A stretch of DNA of 64,000 nucleotides from Achromobacter piechaudii NBRC 102461. Its GTDB lineage: Bacteria; Pseudomonadota; Gammaproteobacteria; Burkholderiales; Burkholderiaceae_B. The notes below the pieces were generated by a model that was given only the letters and a program-made list of their open reading frames with translations, made no database searches and was not told the DNA's origin. Made by a program: the position numbers and the translations under genes. Within the stretch, counting starts at the first letter, position 1. Each line of letters opens with the position of its first letter. Location: contig NZ_BCTK01000012.1 of assembly GCF_001571245.1 (NCBI RefSeq), forward strand, positions 186,001-250,000, in the 5' to 3' direction. Below, one piece after another: positions 8,834 to 16,994 of this stretch.

Positions 8834-10051
8834 ATGAAGCAGCAATTCCTGCGCAAGCGCGCGGCATTGGCGCTGGGCCTGAGCCTGGCTTTTGCGGCCA
8901 GCGCCGCGCATGCCAGCACGGCGGACGGCGTCAAGATCGGCGTCCTCACGGACATGGCGGGCGTGACCGCCGACGCCACTGGCAAGGGCTCGGTGGAAGC
9001 CGCCCGACTGGCCATCGAAGAGGTGGGCGGCAGCGTGTTGGGCAAGCCGATCTCGCTGGTCTCGGGCGACCATCAACACCGCCCCGATATCGGCAGCAGC
9101 ATGGTCCGCAAGTGGTACGACACCGACGGCGTGGACGTGGTGGTGGACGTGCCCAATTCCTCGGTCGCGCTGGCGGTGCAGGGCATTGCGCGCGAAAAGA
9201 AAAAGCTGGTGCTGTTCTCCAGCCCCGGCACCACCGCGTTGTCGCAGGCGCAATGCTCGCCCTATGGCGTGCAGTGGACCTACACCACCTATGCCTTGTC
9301 GCGCGGCACCGCAACCGCCGTGGTCAACGAAGGCAACAAGCGCTGGTTCATCCTGGCCTCGGACTACGCGTTCGGCAAGCAGTTGGCGGCCGACACCGAG
9401 GCGGTCGTCAAGGCCAGCGGCGGCGAAGACGTCGGCACCGTCTTTCACCCGCTCAACGCCTCCGACTTCGCGTCTTTCCTGCTTCAGGCGCAGGGCTCGA
9501 AAGCGCAGATCATTGCCATCGCCAACGCGGGCGGCGACACCATTTCGGCCATCAAGCAGGCGGCGGAATTCGGCATCGGCGGCGCGCAGCAGCTGGCGGC
9601 CATGCTGCTGCTGATCACCGACGTGCACAGCCTGGGCTTGCAGGCGGCGCAAAAGACCTACCTGACCGTGCCCTCGTATTGGGACATGAATGACGGCACG
9701 CGCGCCTTCACCAAGAAGTTCGAGGCCCGCGTCGGCCGTCCGCCGACCTTCCTGCAAGCAGGCGTGTACAGCTCGGTGCGTCACTACCTGCAAGCCGTGA
9801 AGGCGGCCGGCACGGCGGACGCCGACGCGGTGATGGCCAAGATGAAAGCGCTACCCATCGATGACCCGTTCAGCATGAATGCCCACATCCGCGAAGACGG
9901 CCTGGTGGTGCGCGACATGATGCTGGCGCAGGTCAAGACGCCCGCGCAATCCAAGGCGCCCTGGGACTACTACAACATCGTGCGCAGCATCCCCGGCGAC
10001 ACGCTCGCGTGGCCGCTGTCGGACAGCCAATGCCCGCTGGTCAAGCGATGA
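8834..10051 (+). CDS. ABC transporter substrate-binding protein, branched-chain amino acid type
   Basis: 405 aa periplasmic binding protein of the Leu/Ile/Val (Peripla_BP_6) family. Signal peptide MKQQFLRKRAALALGLSLAF, cleavage after HAS. The mature protein opens ADGVKIGVLTDMAGVTADATG, and shows YTTYALSRGTATAVV and RWFILASDYAFGKQLAADTE, the typical two-lobe signature. The start at 8834 is preferred because it opens the signal peptide and has GGGTGGAAGA upstream; in-frame extension to 8711 would run through the terminator. No permease or ATPase follows; instead it overlaps an alpha/beta hydrolase by ATGA. It may supply a ligand to an importer encoded elsewhere. Confidence 0.85.
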   Translation: MKQQFLRKRAALALGLSLAFAASAAHASTADGVKIGVLTDMAGVTADATGKGSVEAARLAIEEVGGSVLGKPISLVSGDHQHRPDIGSSMVRKWYDTDGVDVVVDVPNSSVALAVQGIAREKKKLVLFSSPGTTALSQAQCSPYGVQWTYTTYALSRGTATAVVNEGNKRWFILASDYAFGKQLAADTEAVVKASGGEDVGTVFHPLNASDFASFLLQAQGSKAQIIAIANAGGDTISAIKQAAEFGIGGAQQLAAMLLLITDVHSLGLQAAQKTYLTVPSYWDMNDGTRAFTKKFEARVGRPPTFLQAGVYSSVRHYLQAVKAAGTADADAVMAKMKALPIDDPFSMNAHIREDGLVVRDMMLAQVKTPAQSKAPWDYYNIVRSIPGDTLAWPLSDSQCPLVKR

Positions 10052-11013
10052 CCCCGTCCCCCGCCCAAACCGTCACGCTGGCCGATTTCGGCAGCTTCTA
10101 TGCGGGCGGCAGACCGGTGCGCATCGCTGGCCTGCCGCAGCGCGACATCGCGTTCACCAAGAGCGCGTCGCTCGCCTACGACCCCAATGGCCTGTACCAC
10201 TTTGAACAGGCCTATGTGCAGTACTTCATCCCGGCGCGCCTCGCGCATCCGCTTCCGATCGTGCTGCTGCATGGCGGCGGCATGACGGGTGCGATGTGGG
10301 AACAGACGCCTGACGGACGCGCTGGCTGGATGCAGCATTTCCTGCGCCAGGGTCATGCGGTGTATGTGGTGGACAACGTCGAACGTGGACGCGCTGGATG
10401 GGCGCCTTTCGAACAGGTCTGGCCGGAACCGCCCATCATCCGCACGGCAGAGGAAAGCTGGTCGCTGTTTCGCATGGGCCGCGCCGAAGACTTCAACACG
10501 CGCCGCGCATTCGCCGGGCTGCGCTTTCCGGTTGGGGCGTTCGACGATTTCATCCGGCACGCGGTGCCACGCTGGTTGGGCAATAACGATGCAGCGCTGC
10601 ATGGTTTCTGCGCGGCGCTGGATCGCATCGGCCCCTGCCTGGTGGTGGCGCACAGCCATGGCGGCGAGGTCGCCTATCGAGCCCTGCATGCGCGGCCCGA
10701 TCTGGTGCGCGGTGTGATCGGCATCGAACCTTCGGGTTTCTCTGCCGAGGTCTCGACAGCCGCCGTGGCGAATAAGCCGTTCCTGTTCGTCTACGGCGAC
10801 TTCCTGGACGCCACGCCGTTGTGGCAGCGCCTTGTCGCCAGCGGCCGGGAGTATGCCGATGCCCTGGCGCGCCACGGCGCCAGGGTCGACACGTGGCGGC
10901 TGGCGGACATGGGCATCGCGGGCAATTCACACATGCCGATGATGGACGACAACAGCGACGAGATTGCCCAGCGCATCGGCGCGTGGATCCGCGAGGCGGC
11001 GACCGGGCAATAG
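10048..11013 (+). CDS. Alpha/beta hydrolase
   Basis: 321 aa esterase/hydrolase-fold enzyme. Oxyanion-hole motif HGGGMTGAMW at about residues 75-84, nucleophile elbow AHSHGG (the Ser between the two His), and a late His in IAGNSHMPMMDDNSDE suitable as the catalytic base. The ATG at 10048 overlaps the stop of the binding-protein gene (ATGA), so the two are translationally coupled. That coupling suggests the hydrolase acts on the imported ligand, possibly an ester or lactone. No signal peptide is visible from this start, so cytoplasmic. Substrate unknown. Confidence 0.82.
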   Translation: MTPSPAQTVTLADFGSFYAGGRPVRIAGLPQRDIAFTKSASLAYDPNGLYHFEQAYVQYFIPARLAHPLPIVLLHGGGMTGAMWEQTPDGRAGWMQHFLRQGHAVYVVDNVERGRAGWAPFEQVWPEPPIIRTAEESWSLFRMGRAEDFNTRRAFAGLRFPVGAFDDFIRHAVPRWLGNNDAALHGFCAALDRIGPCLVVAHSHGGEVAYRALHARPDLVRGVIGIEPSGFSAEVSTAAVANKPFLFVYGDFLDATPLWQRLVASGREYADALARHGARVDTWRLADMGIAGNSHMPMMDDNSDEIAQRIGAWIREAATGQ

Positions 11014-11017
11014 GGCG

Positions 11018-11040
11018 GCCGTCGCCGCAAGGGCGACGGC
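11018..11040. terminator. Hairpin between convergent genes
   Basis: GCCGTCGCC gcaag GGCGACGGC, 9-bp perfect stem directly after the hydrolase stop and 12 bp before the end of the leftward metC-like gene. There is no T-run, so termination by it alone is uncertain. Confidence 0.5.
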
Positions 11041-11051
11041 GTGGGCGGCTG

Positions 11052-12245
11052 TTATTCGCCGGCCGCCGCCGCTTTCTCCAGCGCCTGGGTCAGGTCCGCG
11101 ATGATGTCTTCGGGCGCTTCCAGGCCGATGTGCAAACGCACCAGCGCGTTGTCGCCTTCGCCCCAATAGCGGTGTTTGGACAGGTCCTTGGGCGAGACCA
11201 GCTGCACCAGGCTTTCGTAGCCGCCCCACGAAAAGCCGATGCCGAACAAGGTCAGCGCGTCCACGAACACGCGCGCCGCCTTGGGCGACAGGCGCAGCTC
11301 GACAGACAGCATGCCGTTGGAGCCCGTGCAATCGCGCTGCCACAACGCATGGCCCGGATCTTCCGGCAGGGCAGGATGGAACAGGCGCACTGTTTCGGGG
11401 CGGCTCTTGAAGAATTCGCATACCTGCAACGCGTGCCGCGCGTGCTGCGCCATGCGGATCGGCATGGTGCGCACGCCACGCAGCGCCAGCCAGACATCGT
11501 CGGCGCTGACGGAATAGCCCATCGCGTACTGCGTGCGGTTCAGCTTCTTGGCGATGGCTGCGTCGTTCGTCACGACCGCGCCCAGCATCAGGTCGGAGTG
11601 CCCGCCCACATACTTCGTGCCGGCAATGACCGAGACCTGCGCCCCCAGCGTCAGCGGCCGATAGATATACCCGGAGCCCCAGGTGTTGTCGGTGGCCAGC
11701 ACCAGATCGTGGCGTTGGGCGAAGGCGGCCATCGCGCCCATGTCCAGCATTTCGAACAGCAGCGAACCGGGCGATTCCACATACAGCAGCTTGGTATTGG
11801 GCCGCACCAACGCGTCCAGGTCGTCATCGGCCGCGAAGTAGGTGATCTCGATGTTCATGCGCTTGAGCACCGCGTCGTCCAGCTCGCGCATCGGGCCGTA
11901 TACGCAATCGGAGATCAGCGCGTGATCGCCCGCCGAACACAGCGCCATCATGACCATGGTCATCGCGGACAGGCCCGACGAAGCCAGGTAGCAATGCGTG
12001 CCGCCTTCCAGCTGCGTGAAGACCTGTTCCAGGGCGGCGTGCGTATCCATGCCCATGCGGCCGTAGGTGGTGGCGCGGCCGCCTTCGGCCTTGCTGCGCT
12101 GCGCCTGCTCCAGGGCGGCCAGATTCTGAAACCGCACGGTGCTGGCGCGCATGGGCGGCAGCGGAACGGGCGCGGTGCCGGTCTGGGGGTCGAACGGGGC
12201 GGTGCCCGCGTGCTGCAATACCGTATCGATGTGTTTGGAAGTCAT
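11052..12245 (-). CDS. metC: Cystathionine beta-lyase
   Basis: PLP-dependent trans-sulfuration enzyme that cleaves cystathionine to homocysteine, pyruvate and ammonia. 397 aa. The lysine that binds PLP is K211 in IAGTKYVGGHSDLM; the phosphate-binding loop reads YLASSGLSAMTMVM (about 86-99) and the ring-stacking region includes YVESPGS and TDNTWGSG. The pattern (TKYVGGHSD, short N-terminus) matches MetC-type beta-lyases rather than gamma-synthases. An upstream in-frame TTG would add two residues; the ATG was chosen. It could also act as a cysteine desulfhydrase, as MetC proteins often do. Confidence 0.86.
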   Translation of the reverse strand: MTSKHIDTVLQHAGTAPFDPQTGTAPVPLPPMRASTVRFQNLAALEQAQRSKAEGGRATTYGRMGMDTHAALEQVFTQLEGGTHCYLASSGLSAMTMVMMALCSAGDHALISDCVYGPMRELDDAVLKRMNIEITYFAADDDLDALVRPNTKLLYVESPGSLLFEMLDMGAMAAFAQRHDLVLATDNTWGSGYIYRPLTLGAQVSVIAGTKYVGGHSDLMLGAVVTNDAAIAKKLNRTQYAMGYSVSADDVWLALRGVRTMPIRMAQHARHALQVCEFFKSRPETVRLFHPALPEDPGHALWQRDCTGSNGMLSVELRLSPKAARVFVDALTLFGIGFSWGGYESLVQLVSPKDLSKHRYWGEGDNALVRLHIGLEAPEDIIADLTQALEKAAAAGE

Positions 12246-12327
12246 CTTCAAGGAAATGCTGGAGTAGTGGACAGGGCCGGACTCGGGCGAACAGGGTGAA
12301 CCATATCAGGCGCGGGCGCGCCTGTCC

Positions 12328-13059
12328 TTAGCCCGTGACCCAGTTGACGGTTTCCGACAGGTCGGCGCGACGCGTGCGGTAGCTGTTGGCCGGATGGGAG
12401 GTATCGGCATAGCCGAATGAAATGCCGCAGACCACGCGCCGGTCGGGGCCGATGCCCAGAACGTCGCGCAGCACCTCGGGATACATCGCCAGCGACGCCT
12501 GCGCCACCGTGGCCACACCATTGGCCTGCGCGGCCAGCAGGAAGTTGGCGACATAGCCGCCGCAGTCCATTGCGCCGTATTCGCCCAGCGCTTCGTCGGT
12601 TGTGATGACGGCGACGTGCGGCGCGTCGAACAGCTGGAAGTTGCGCATTTCCTGGCGGCGGTAGGCGTCGCGGTCGCCGCGCGCAACGCCCACCGCGCCG
12701 TACAGCTGAAAGCCCGATTCGCGGCGGCGCGCCAGGTATTCGTTGCGATATTCGCGGGGGAAGGGGAAATCGGGGGCAAAGCCCGGCGCCTCGCCTGCCT
12801 GCTCGGCGCGCGCCCGCAGCGCGTCGCGCAAGCGATCGGTGCCCACGCCTTCGGTGATGGACACGCGCCAGGGTTGGCAGTTGCACCAGGACGCCGTGCG
12901 CTGGGCCAGCGTCAGGATGCGCTCGATGACGGCGCGCGGAACGGGCTTGGGCAGGAAGGCGCGGCAGCTGTGGCGAGCCAGCAGCAACGCGTGCAGCGCG
13001 GCGTCGGGTTGCGTTGCGTCGTCTTGCGCTTGCGGGGCGTGCGCGGCGTTTGTCGTCAT
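12328..13059 (-). CDS. Nitroreductase family protein
   Basis: 243 aa FMN-dependent oxidoreductase. The N-terminal flavin-binding segment reads LLLARHSCRAFLPKPVPRAVIERILTLA (family pattern RxSxRxF) and continues ASWCNCQPWRVSITEG. The later segment MDCGGYVANFLLAAQANGVATVAQASLAMYP is the dimer/flavin region, and CGISFGYADTSHPANSYRT is the C-terminal FMN contact. The family reduces nitroaromatics, quinones or related compounds with NAD(P)H. It is a single gene, divergent from a LysE exporter. Confidence 0.88.
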   Translation of the reverse strand: MTTNAAHAPQAQDDATQPDAALHALLLARHSCRAFLPKPVPRAVIERILTLAQRTASWCNCQPWRVSITEGVGTDRLRDALRARAEQAGEAPGFAPDFPFPREYRNEYLARRRESGFQLYGAVGVARGDRDAYRRQEMRNFQLFDAPHVAVITTDEALGEYGAMDCGGYVANFLLAAQANGVATVAQASLAMYPEVLRDVLGIGPDRRVVCGISFGYADTSHPANSYRTRRADLSETVNWVTG

Positions 13060-13169
13060 GGCGTGTCTCGTTTGTCCTGGATGGTTGGGCAGGGCCGAAC
13101 AACGGCGTATTTACCCTTATGATGCCATTTCCCCGCTTACCCGCGCCGCTACTCGACAGGCCACATCGT

Positions 13170-13796
13170 ATGCTGCCCTTAGACACCCTCATCGCTTTTT
13201 TCGGCATCGCCGTGCTGCTGGCGCTCACGCCCGGGCCGGACAATCTGTTCGTGCTGATGCAGTCGGCCATCTGGGGACGCAAGGCCGGGATGCTGGTGGT
13301 GCTGGGGTTGTGCACCGGGCTGCTGGGCCATACCGCCGCCGTCGCGTTGGGCCTGGCCGCCGTGTTCGCCGCTTCGCCGCTGGCCTTCACCGCGCTCAAG
13401 CTGGCGGGCGCGGCGTACCTGGCCTACCTGGCGTGGCAGATCCTGCGCGCGCCCGTAGAGTCGGACCCCGGCAAGCGGCCGGAGCCGCTCAAGCCCAGCG
13501 CGCTGTATCGGCGCGGCATCGTCATGAACCTGACCAATCCCAAGGTGCTGCTGTTCTTCTTTGCCTTCCTGCCGCAATTCACCACGCCCGCGTTGGGCCC
13601 CGTCGGCTTGCAGGTCATGCAGCTGGGAGCCGTGTTCATGGTGTCGACGCTGCTGGTGTTTGGCGCCATCGCGTTTTTCTCCGGCGCGTTCGGCGAACTG
13701 CTGCAACGCTCGGTGACGGCCAAGCGTTGGCTCAACCGCATCGCCGCGCTGGTGTTCGTGGGCCTGGCCGTCAGGTTGGCCACCGCCTCGCGCTGA
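13170..13796 (+). CDS. LysE/RhtB family amino acid exporter
   Basis: 208 aa inner-membrane protein with about six helices. It opens MLPLDTLIAFFGIAVLLALTPGPDNLFVLMQSA; the TPGPDNLFV motif in the first helix is characteristic of the LysE/RhtB superfamily. NLTNPKVLLFFFAFLPQF is the second diagnostic motif. The start at 13170 is chosen because the family begins directly with the first helix; upstream in-frame ATGs would add a non-conserved extension. It probably exports an amino acid or derivative. Confidence 0.9.
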   Translation: MLPLDTLIAFFGIAVLLALTPGPDNLFVLMQSAIWGRKAGMLVVLGLCTGLLGHTAAVALGLAAVFAASPLAFTALKLAGAAYLAYLAWQILRAPVESDPGKRPEPLKPSALYRRGIVMNLTNPKVLLFFFAFLPQFTTPALGPVGLQVMQLGAVFMVSTLLVFGAIAFFSGAFGELLQRSVTAKRWLNRIAALVFVGLAVRLATASR

Positions 13797-13816
13797 CGGG
13801 TTCCGCCCGGAACCCG
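13797..13816. terminator. Hairpin between convergent genes
   Basis: CGGGTTCC gccc GGAACCCG, perfect 8-bp stem starting right at the LysE stop codon and 14 bp from the end of the leftward MBL gene. It lacks a T-run; a bidirectional terminator or mRNA-end stabiliser is likely. Confidence 0.5.
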
Positions 13817-13829
13817 CCGCGCTGACCGA

Positions 13830-14897
13830 TCACGCGGCCGTGAACCGCACGATGCCGTCCGCGCCCGTCGCGCGCTTGAGCTTGCCTTCGAAATAAAGCG
13901 CGTGCAGATGCGCCAGCGCCTCGCCCATGGCGAAGGTCAGCTGATGCAGGTCCAGCTTGCGTTTGAACAGCACGGGCACGATGTCGGAAGTGGATTGCGG
14001 CTGCGTCGCGCAGGCCTGGAGCACTTCGGCCAGACGATCGCGATGGTGCTCGTGCTGCTGGGCGATGCGCTCATGCAGGCCCTTGAACGGCCGGCCATGC
14101 GAGGGCAGCACCAGCGTGTCGCGGGGCAAGCCGTCATAACCATCCAGCGACCGCAGGTACAGCGGCAACGGATTCGCATCGGGCTCGTAATCGAACACGC
14201 TAACGTTGGTGGAAATGCGCGGCAAGACCATGTCGCCCGAGATCAGCACGTTCAGGTCGGCACAGAACAGCGAGGCATGTTCTGGCGCGTGGCCGTAACC
14301 GACGATCACGCGCCAGTCGTGCGCGCCGATGCGGATCTTGTCGCCGTGCATGATGCGCGTGTAGCGCGCGGGCACGGCCGGCACCAGGTTGGGGAAGTAG
14401 TTGGCGCGCTGGCGGATCTGCTCTTGCGCGTCCGGGTCGGTCAGGCCGTGGCGGGCGAAGTGGTCGACCGCGGATTGGCCACCGGGGCCGGCGCCGGCGT
14501 CATTGCGGCGCGACGACCACAGCGAAGCCACCATGAAGTCCGTCATCGTCATCCACAGGCGCGCGTTCCAGCGTTCGCACAACCAATGGGCTAGGCCGAT
14601 GTGGTCTGGATGCATGTGCGTGACCAGCACGCGCAGCACGGGCAGACCTTCGAGTTCGTTGTTGAAAACGGATTCCCACAGATTCTTGACCTCGTCGCGC
14701 GAGATCCCGCAGTCGACGATGGTCCAGCCGTCCTGGCCGTCGATGCGGTCGCGCAGCAGCCAGAGGTTGATATGATCCAGCGCGAACGGCAGCGGCATCC
14801 GGATCCACTTGACGCCTTCCGCCACCACATGGGCACGGCCGGCTTCGGGCTGGAAGTCCGCCCAGGGGTACTGCAATTTCTGTTCGTTGGGGTTCAT
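13830..14897 (-). CDS. MBL-fold metallo-hydrolase, LiuR-regulon candidate
   Basis: 355 aa metallo-beta-lactamase-fold hydrolase. The metal-binding motif is THMHPDHIG (H94, H96, D98, H99), preceded by GWTIVDCGIS, and followed by YGHAPEHASLF and LNVLISGDMVLP, which supply further ligands. The C-terminal 90 residues are helical and resemble the winged-helix-like tail (HLHALYFEGKLKR) of LACTB2-type proteins. The ATG at 14897 follows AAGAGGCA; a GTG 15 bp upstream is an alternative. The gene is divergent from liuR and two LiuR-like palindromes lie in the shared 73-bp gap, so it is probably controlled with leucine/isovalerate breakdown. A thioesterase-like role on acyl-CoA intermediates is a guess. 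Confidence 0.83.
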   Translation of the reverse strand: MNPNEQKLQYPWADFQPEAGRAHVVAEGVKWIRMPLPFALDHINLWLLRDRIDGQDGWTIVDCGISRDEVKNLWESVFNNELEGLPVLRVLVTHMHPDHIGLAHWLCERWNARLWMTMTDFMVASLWSSRRNDAGAGPGGQSAVDHFARHGLTDPDAQEQIRQRANYFPNLVPAVPARYTRIMHGDKIRIGAHDWRVIVGYGHAPEHASLFCADLNVLISGDMVLPRISTNVSVFDYEPDANPLPLYLRSLDGYDGLPRDTLVLPSHGRPFKGLHERIAQQHEHHRDRLAEVLQACATQPQSTSDIVPVLFKRKLDLHQLTFAMGEALAHLHALYFEGKLKRATGADGIVRFTAA

Positions 14898-14913
14898 TGC
14901 CTCTTGCTCCACG

Positions 14914-14957
14914 CTTGACGTTCACGTCAAGTCATCATAATTTACGTTTACGTAAAC
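14914..14957. promoter_or_regulatory. Two LiuR-type palindromes in the divergent liuR/MBL promoter
   Basis: Site 1: CTTGACGT tc ACGTCAAG at 14914-14931 (8-bp arms). Site 2: AATTTACGTTTACGTAAAC at 14939-14957, containing the perfect palindrome GTTTACGTAAAC. Both fit TTkACGTTyACGTmAA and their centres are 26 bp apart. A promoter for liuR is readable between and within them: TTGACG at 14915-14920, a 17-bp spacer, TAATTT at 14938-14943. Site 2 is identical over 19 bp to the site in front of liuA at 19313. This supports autoregulation and control of the divergent hydrolase. Confidence 0.75.
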
Positions 14958-14970
14958 TGCCACACGTCGC

Positions 14971-15351
14971 ATGCCCTCGTCAACCTGGACCATCTCCGAG
15001 CTCGCCCGCGAGTTCGACGTCACGCCCCGCACGATCCGCTTCTACGAAGACCAGGGTATCGTCAGCCCGGCGCGCGAGGGGCGCAACCGCATCTTCGGCC
15101 CTCGCGACCGCACACGTTTGAAGCTGGCGTTGCGCGGCAAGCGGCTGGGCTTGCAGCTGTCGGAAATCCTGACGCTGATCGATATGTACGACGGCCCGGG
15201 CGATACCGAAGTGCAGTTGCGACAGTACCTGAGCGTGCTGGAACAGCACCGCGCGACGCTTGAGCAGCAGCGCCGCGATATCGAAGACACCTTGCAGGAA
15301 ATTGCCCAGCAGGAACGCGAATGCCGCGTGTTGCTGGCGCAAAAGCCTTAA
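14971..15351 (+). CDS. liuR: MerR-family regulator LiuR
   Basis: 126 aa DNA-binding regulator. It opens with the winged-helix MerR domain [26 protein letters not shown], then [21 protein letters not shown], and ends in a dimerisation coiled coil (about 78-120). No C-terminal cysteine metal site or large effector domain is seen. The sequence closely matches what I remember of LiuR, the regulator of branched-chain amino acid and isovaleryl-CoA degradation. It is separated from its presumed target operon (liuA at 19458) by 4 kb, but the same palindrome occurs at both places. Confidence 0.85.
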   Translation: MPSSTWTISELAREFDVTPRTIRFYEDQGIVSPAREGRNRIFGPRDRTRLKLALRGKRLGLQLSEILTLIDMYDGPGDTEVQLRQYLSVLEQHRATLEQQRRDIEDTLQEIAQQERECRVLLAQKP

Positions 15352-15361
15352 GGCCGCCATC

Positions 15362-15694
15362 GTGGCCGCCCTGCAAACCCTTGCGCTGTTCGTCCTGACG
15401 GCGCTGGCCGAAATCATCGGCTGCTACCTTCCGTACCTGTGGTTGCGCAAGGGCCATTCCGTCTGGCTGCTGTTGCCGGCCGCGGCCAGCCTGGCGCTGT
15501 TCGCCTGGTTGCTCACCCTGCACCCCACGGCGTCCGGACGCGTCTACGCGGCCTACGGCGGCGTGTATATCGGCATGGCGCTGCTGTGGTTATGGGCGGT
15601 CGATGGCGTGCGGCCCGCCCTGAGCGACTGGATCGGCGTGGGCCTGTGCCTGGCCGGCATGCTGGTGATCATGTTCGGACCTCGCTCCAGCTAG
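15362..15694 (+). CDS. YnfA/UPF0060 family small membrane protein
   Basis: 110 aa with four membrane helices. It opens [29 protein letters not shown], includes [16 protein letters not shown] and ends [24 protein letters not shown] and [13 protein letters not shown] are hallmarks of UPF0060. A GTG start at 15362 is used: it gives the family length and has TTAAGG 9 bp upstream. It begins 11 bp after liuR and may be co-transcribed. Family members resemble small multidrug-resistance-type transporters by topology, but their role is not settled. Confidence 0.85.
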   Translation: MAALQTLALFVLTALAEIIGCYLPYLWLRKGHSVWLLLPAAASLALFAWLLTLHPTASGRVYAAYGGVYIGMALLWLWAVDGVRPALSDWIGVGLCLAGMLVIMFGPRSS

Positions 15695-15920
15695 TCCGAT
15701 GTGCGGCGGTTTGCAAGGTTCCGCCCAAAAATAAGATTTATCCAATATCTTTGCTCCCGACAGGAAGGCAAGATCGGCGATCGCCATCATCGGCGCATCG
15801 CAGTCGCGATTGCCCGAAGCGCTCGTGCGTCTTCCTTCGACTTGGTTCCGTGTCTTGCACGGGTTCCTGCGGCGGTGCGCACGACAGTGAATGGCGATGT
15901 CTCTGGCAACAGGATTCCTC

Positions 15921-16994
15921 ATGCACACGATACGTCAGCACCCCATTCTTGATCGCCAACCGCAGCTGCGCGCCGCCGCGGACGCCGCCGGCTTTGAATG
16001 CCTGGACACGCGTTGGCGCGGCTTGTCGGCGATGTACCGTTTTCAGTGCAGCGTGGGCCATCAATTCGAGCGCACGCTGCAAACCTTCGGCCGCGCCAGC
16101 CAGGCCAAATGCCCGCTATGCGTGGCTCAGATCAACTTCACGCGCCTGGGCGAATTGGCGACGAAGAACGGCGTGACCTGCCTTGAGCCCGAGTGGCTGG
16201 GCTGGGACGTGCCGCACCGCTTCCAGTGCGAAGCCGGCCATGAATGGAACCGCAAGGGCAACAAGGCTTTGCAGCGCATTGGTTGCGCGGTCTGTGGCCG
16301 TGATGCAGGTTACCGGCGCAGGCGCGACGACCTGCTGTTGCGCATCCAGCAAACAGCGACAGCACGCGGCGGGCAGTGCCTGGACACCGTCAGTCCGCGC
16401 GGGCAAAAAACCTTCCAGTTCCGCTGCGGAGCGGGTCACGAATGGGAAGCGGCCGGCGCCGACGTGCTGCGGCGCACCTGGTGTCCCGAGTGCGCACGCT
16501 TGCGTAAAGTTGAAGGCTACCGGCATCCGGACGGCCTGGCGCGCCTGCAACGCAAGGCCAAGGAACGCGGTGGCGCATGTTTGTCGGATACCTATCACGG
16601 GCTGGGCGTGCGCTATGGGTTCCGCTGCGCCGATGGCCATGAATGGCAAACCACCGGGGGCAAGATCCTGCTGGGCAGTTGGTGCGGCGTCTGCGCCAAC
16701 CTGAACAAGCGTCTGGGCATCGAGGCGGCGCATCAGGCGGCGCGTGAACGCGGCGGCGAATGCCTGACGTCCGTCTACCTCAACACCACCAAGAAAATGC
16801 ACTGGCTATGCCATCGTGGCCATGACTGGCATGCGCCGTTTGCATCGATCCGCGCCGGCCATTGGTGCGCGCAATGCGCGCACATCGAGCGCATCACCAA
16901 CGCAAAATCGCTGGCCGCAATGCGCTATCGGGTCAAGGGGCTGCCCGTCGATGACCGCGGGCTGCCCCACAAGCCGCGTCTTAGTCGGCCTTGA
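15921..16994 (+). CDS. Protein of five tandem zinc-ribbon-like repeats
   Basis: 357 aa, unrecognised as a named gene. It consists almost wholly of five repeats of the pattern (F/W)xC-x2-GHx(F/W)-about 15 residues-CxxC. Examples: FQCSVGHQFE..CPLC, FQCEAGHEWN..CAVC, FRCGAGHEWE..CPEC, FRCADGHEWQ..CGVC, WLCHRGHDWH..CAQC. Between them lies a helical segment with (R)GGxCL. Each repeat has three Cys plus a His, the make-up of a treble-clef or zinc-ribbon finger as seen beside some restriction-type nucleases. No nuclease motif is visible, so a nucleic-acid-binding role is inferred. The ATG at 15921 is preferred (AGGA 6 bp upstream). Its last 14 bp overlap the end of the convergent gene. Confidence 0.75.
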   Translation: MHTIRQHPILDRQPQLRAAADAAGFECLDTRWRGLSAMYRFQCSVGHQFERTLQTFGRASQAKCPLCVAQINFTRLGELATKNGVTCLEPEWLGWDVPHRFQCEAGHEWNRKGNKALQRIGCAVCGRDAGYRRRRDDLLLRIQQTATARGGQCLDTVSPRGQKTFQFRCGAGHEWEAAGADVLRRTWCPECARLRKVEGYRHPDGLARLQRKAKERGGACLSDTYHGLGVRYGFRCADGHEWQTTGGKILLGSWCGVCANLNKRLGIEAAHQAARERGGECLTSVYLNTTKKMHWLCHRGHDWHAPFASIRAGHWCAQCAHIERITNAKSLAAMRYRVKGLPVDDRGLPHKPRLSRP

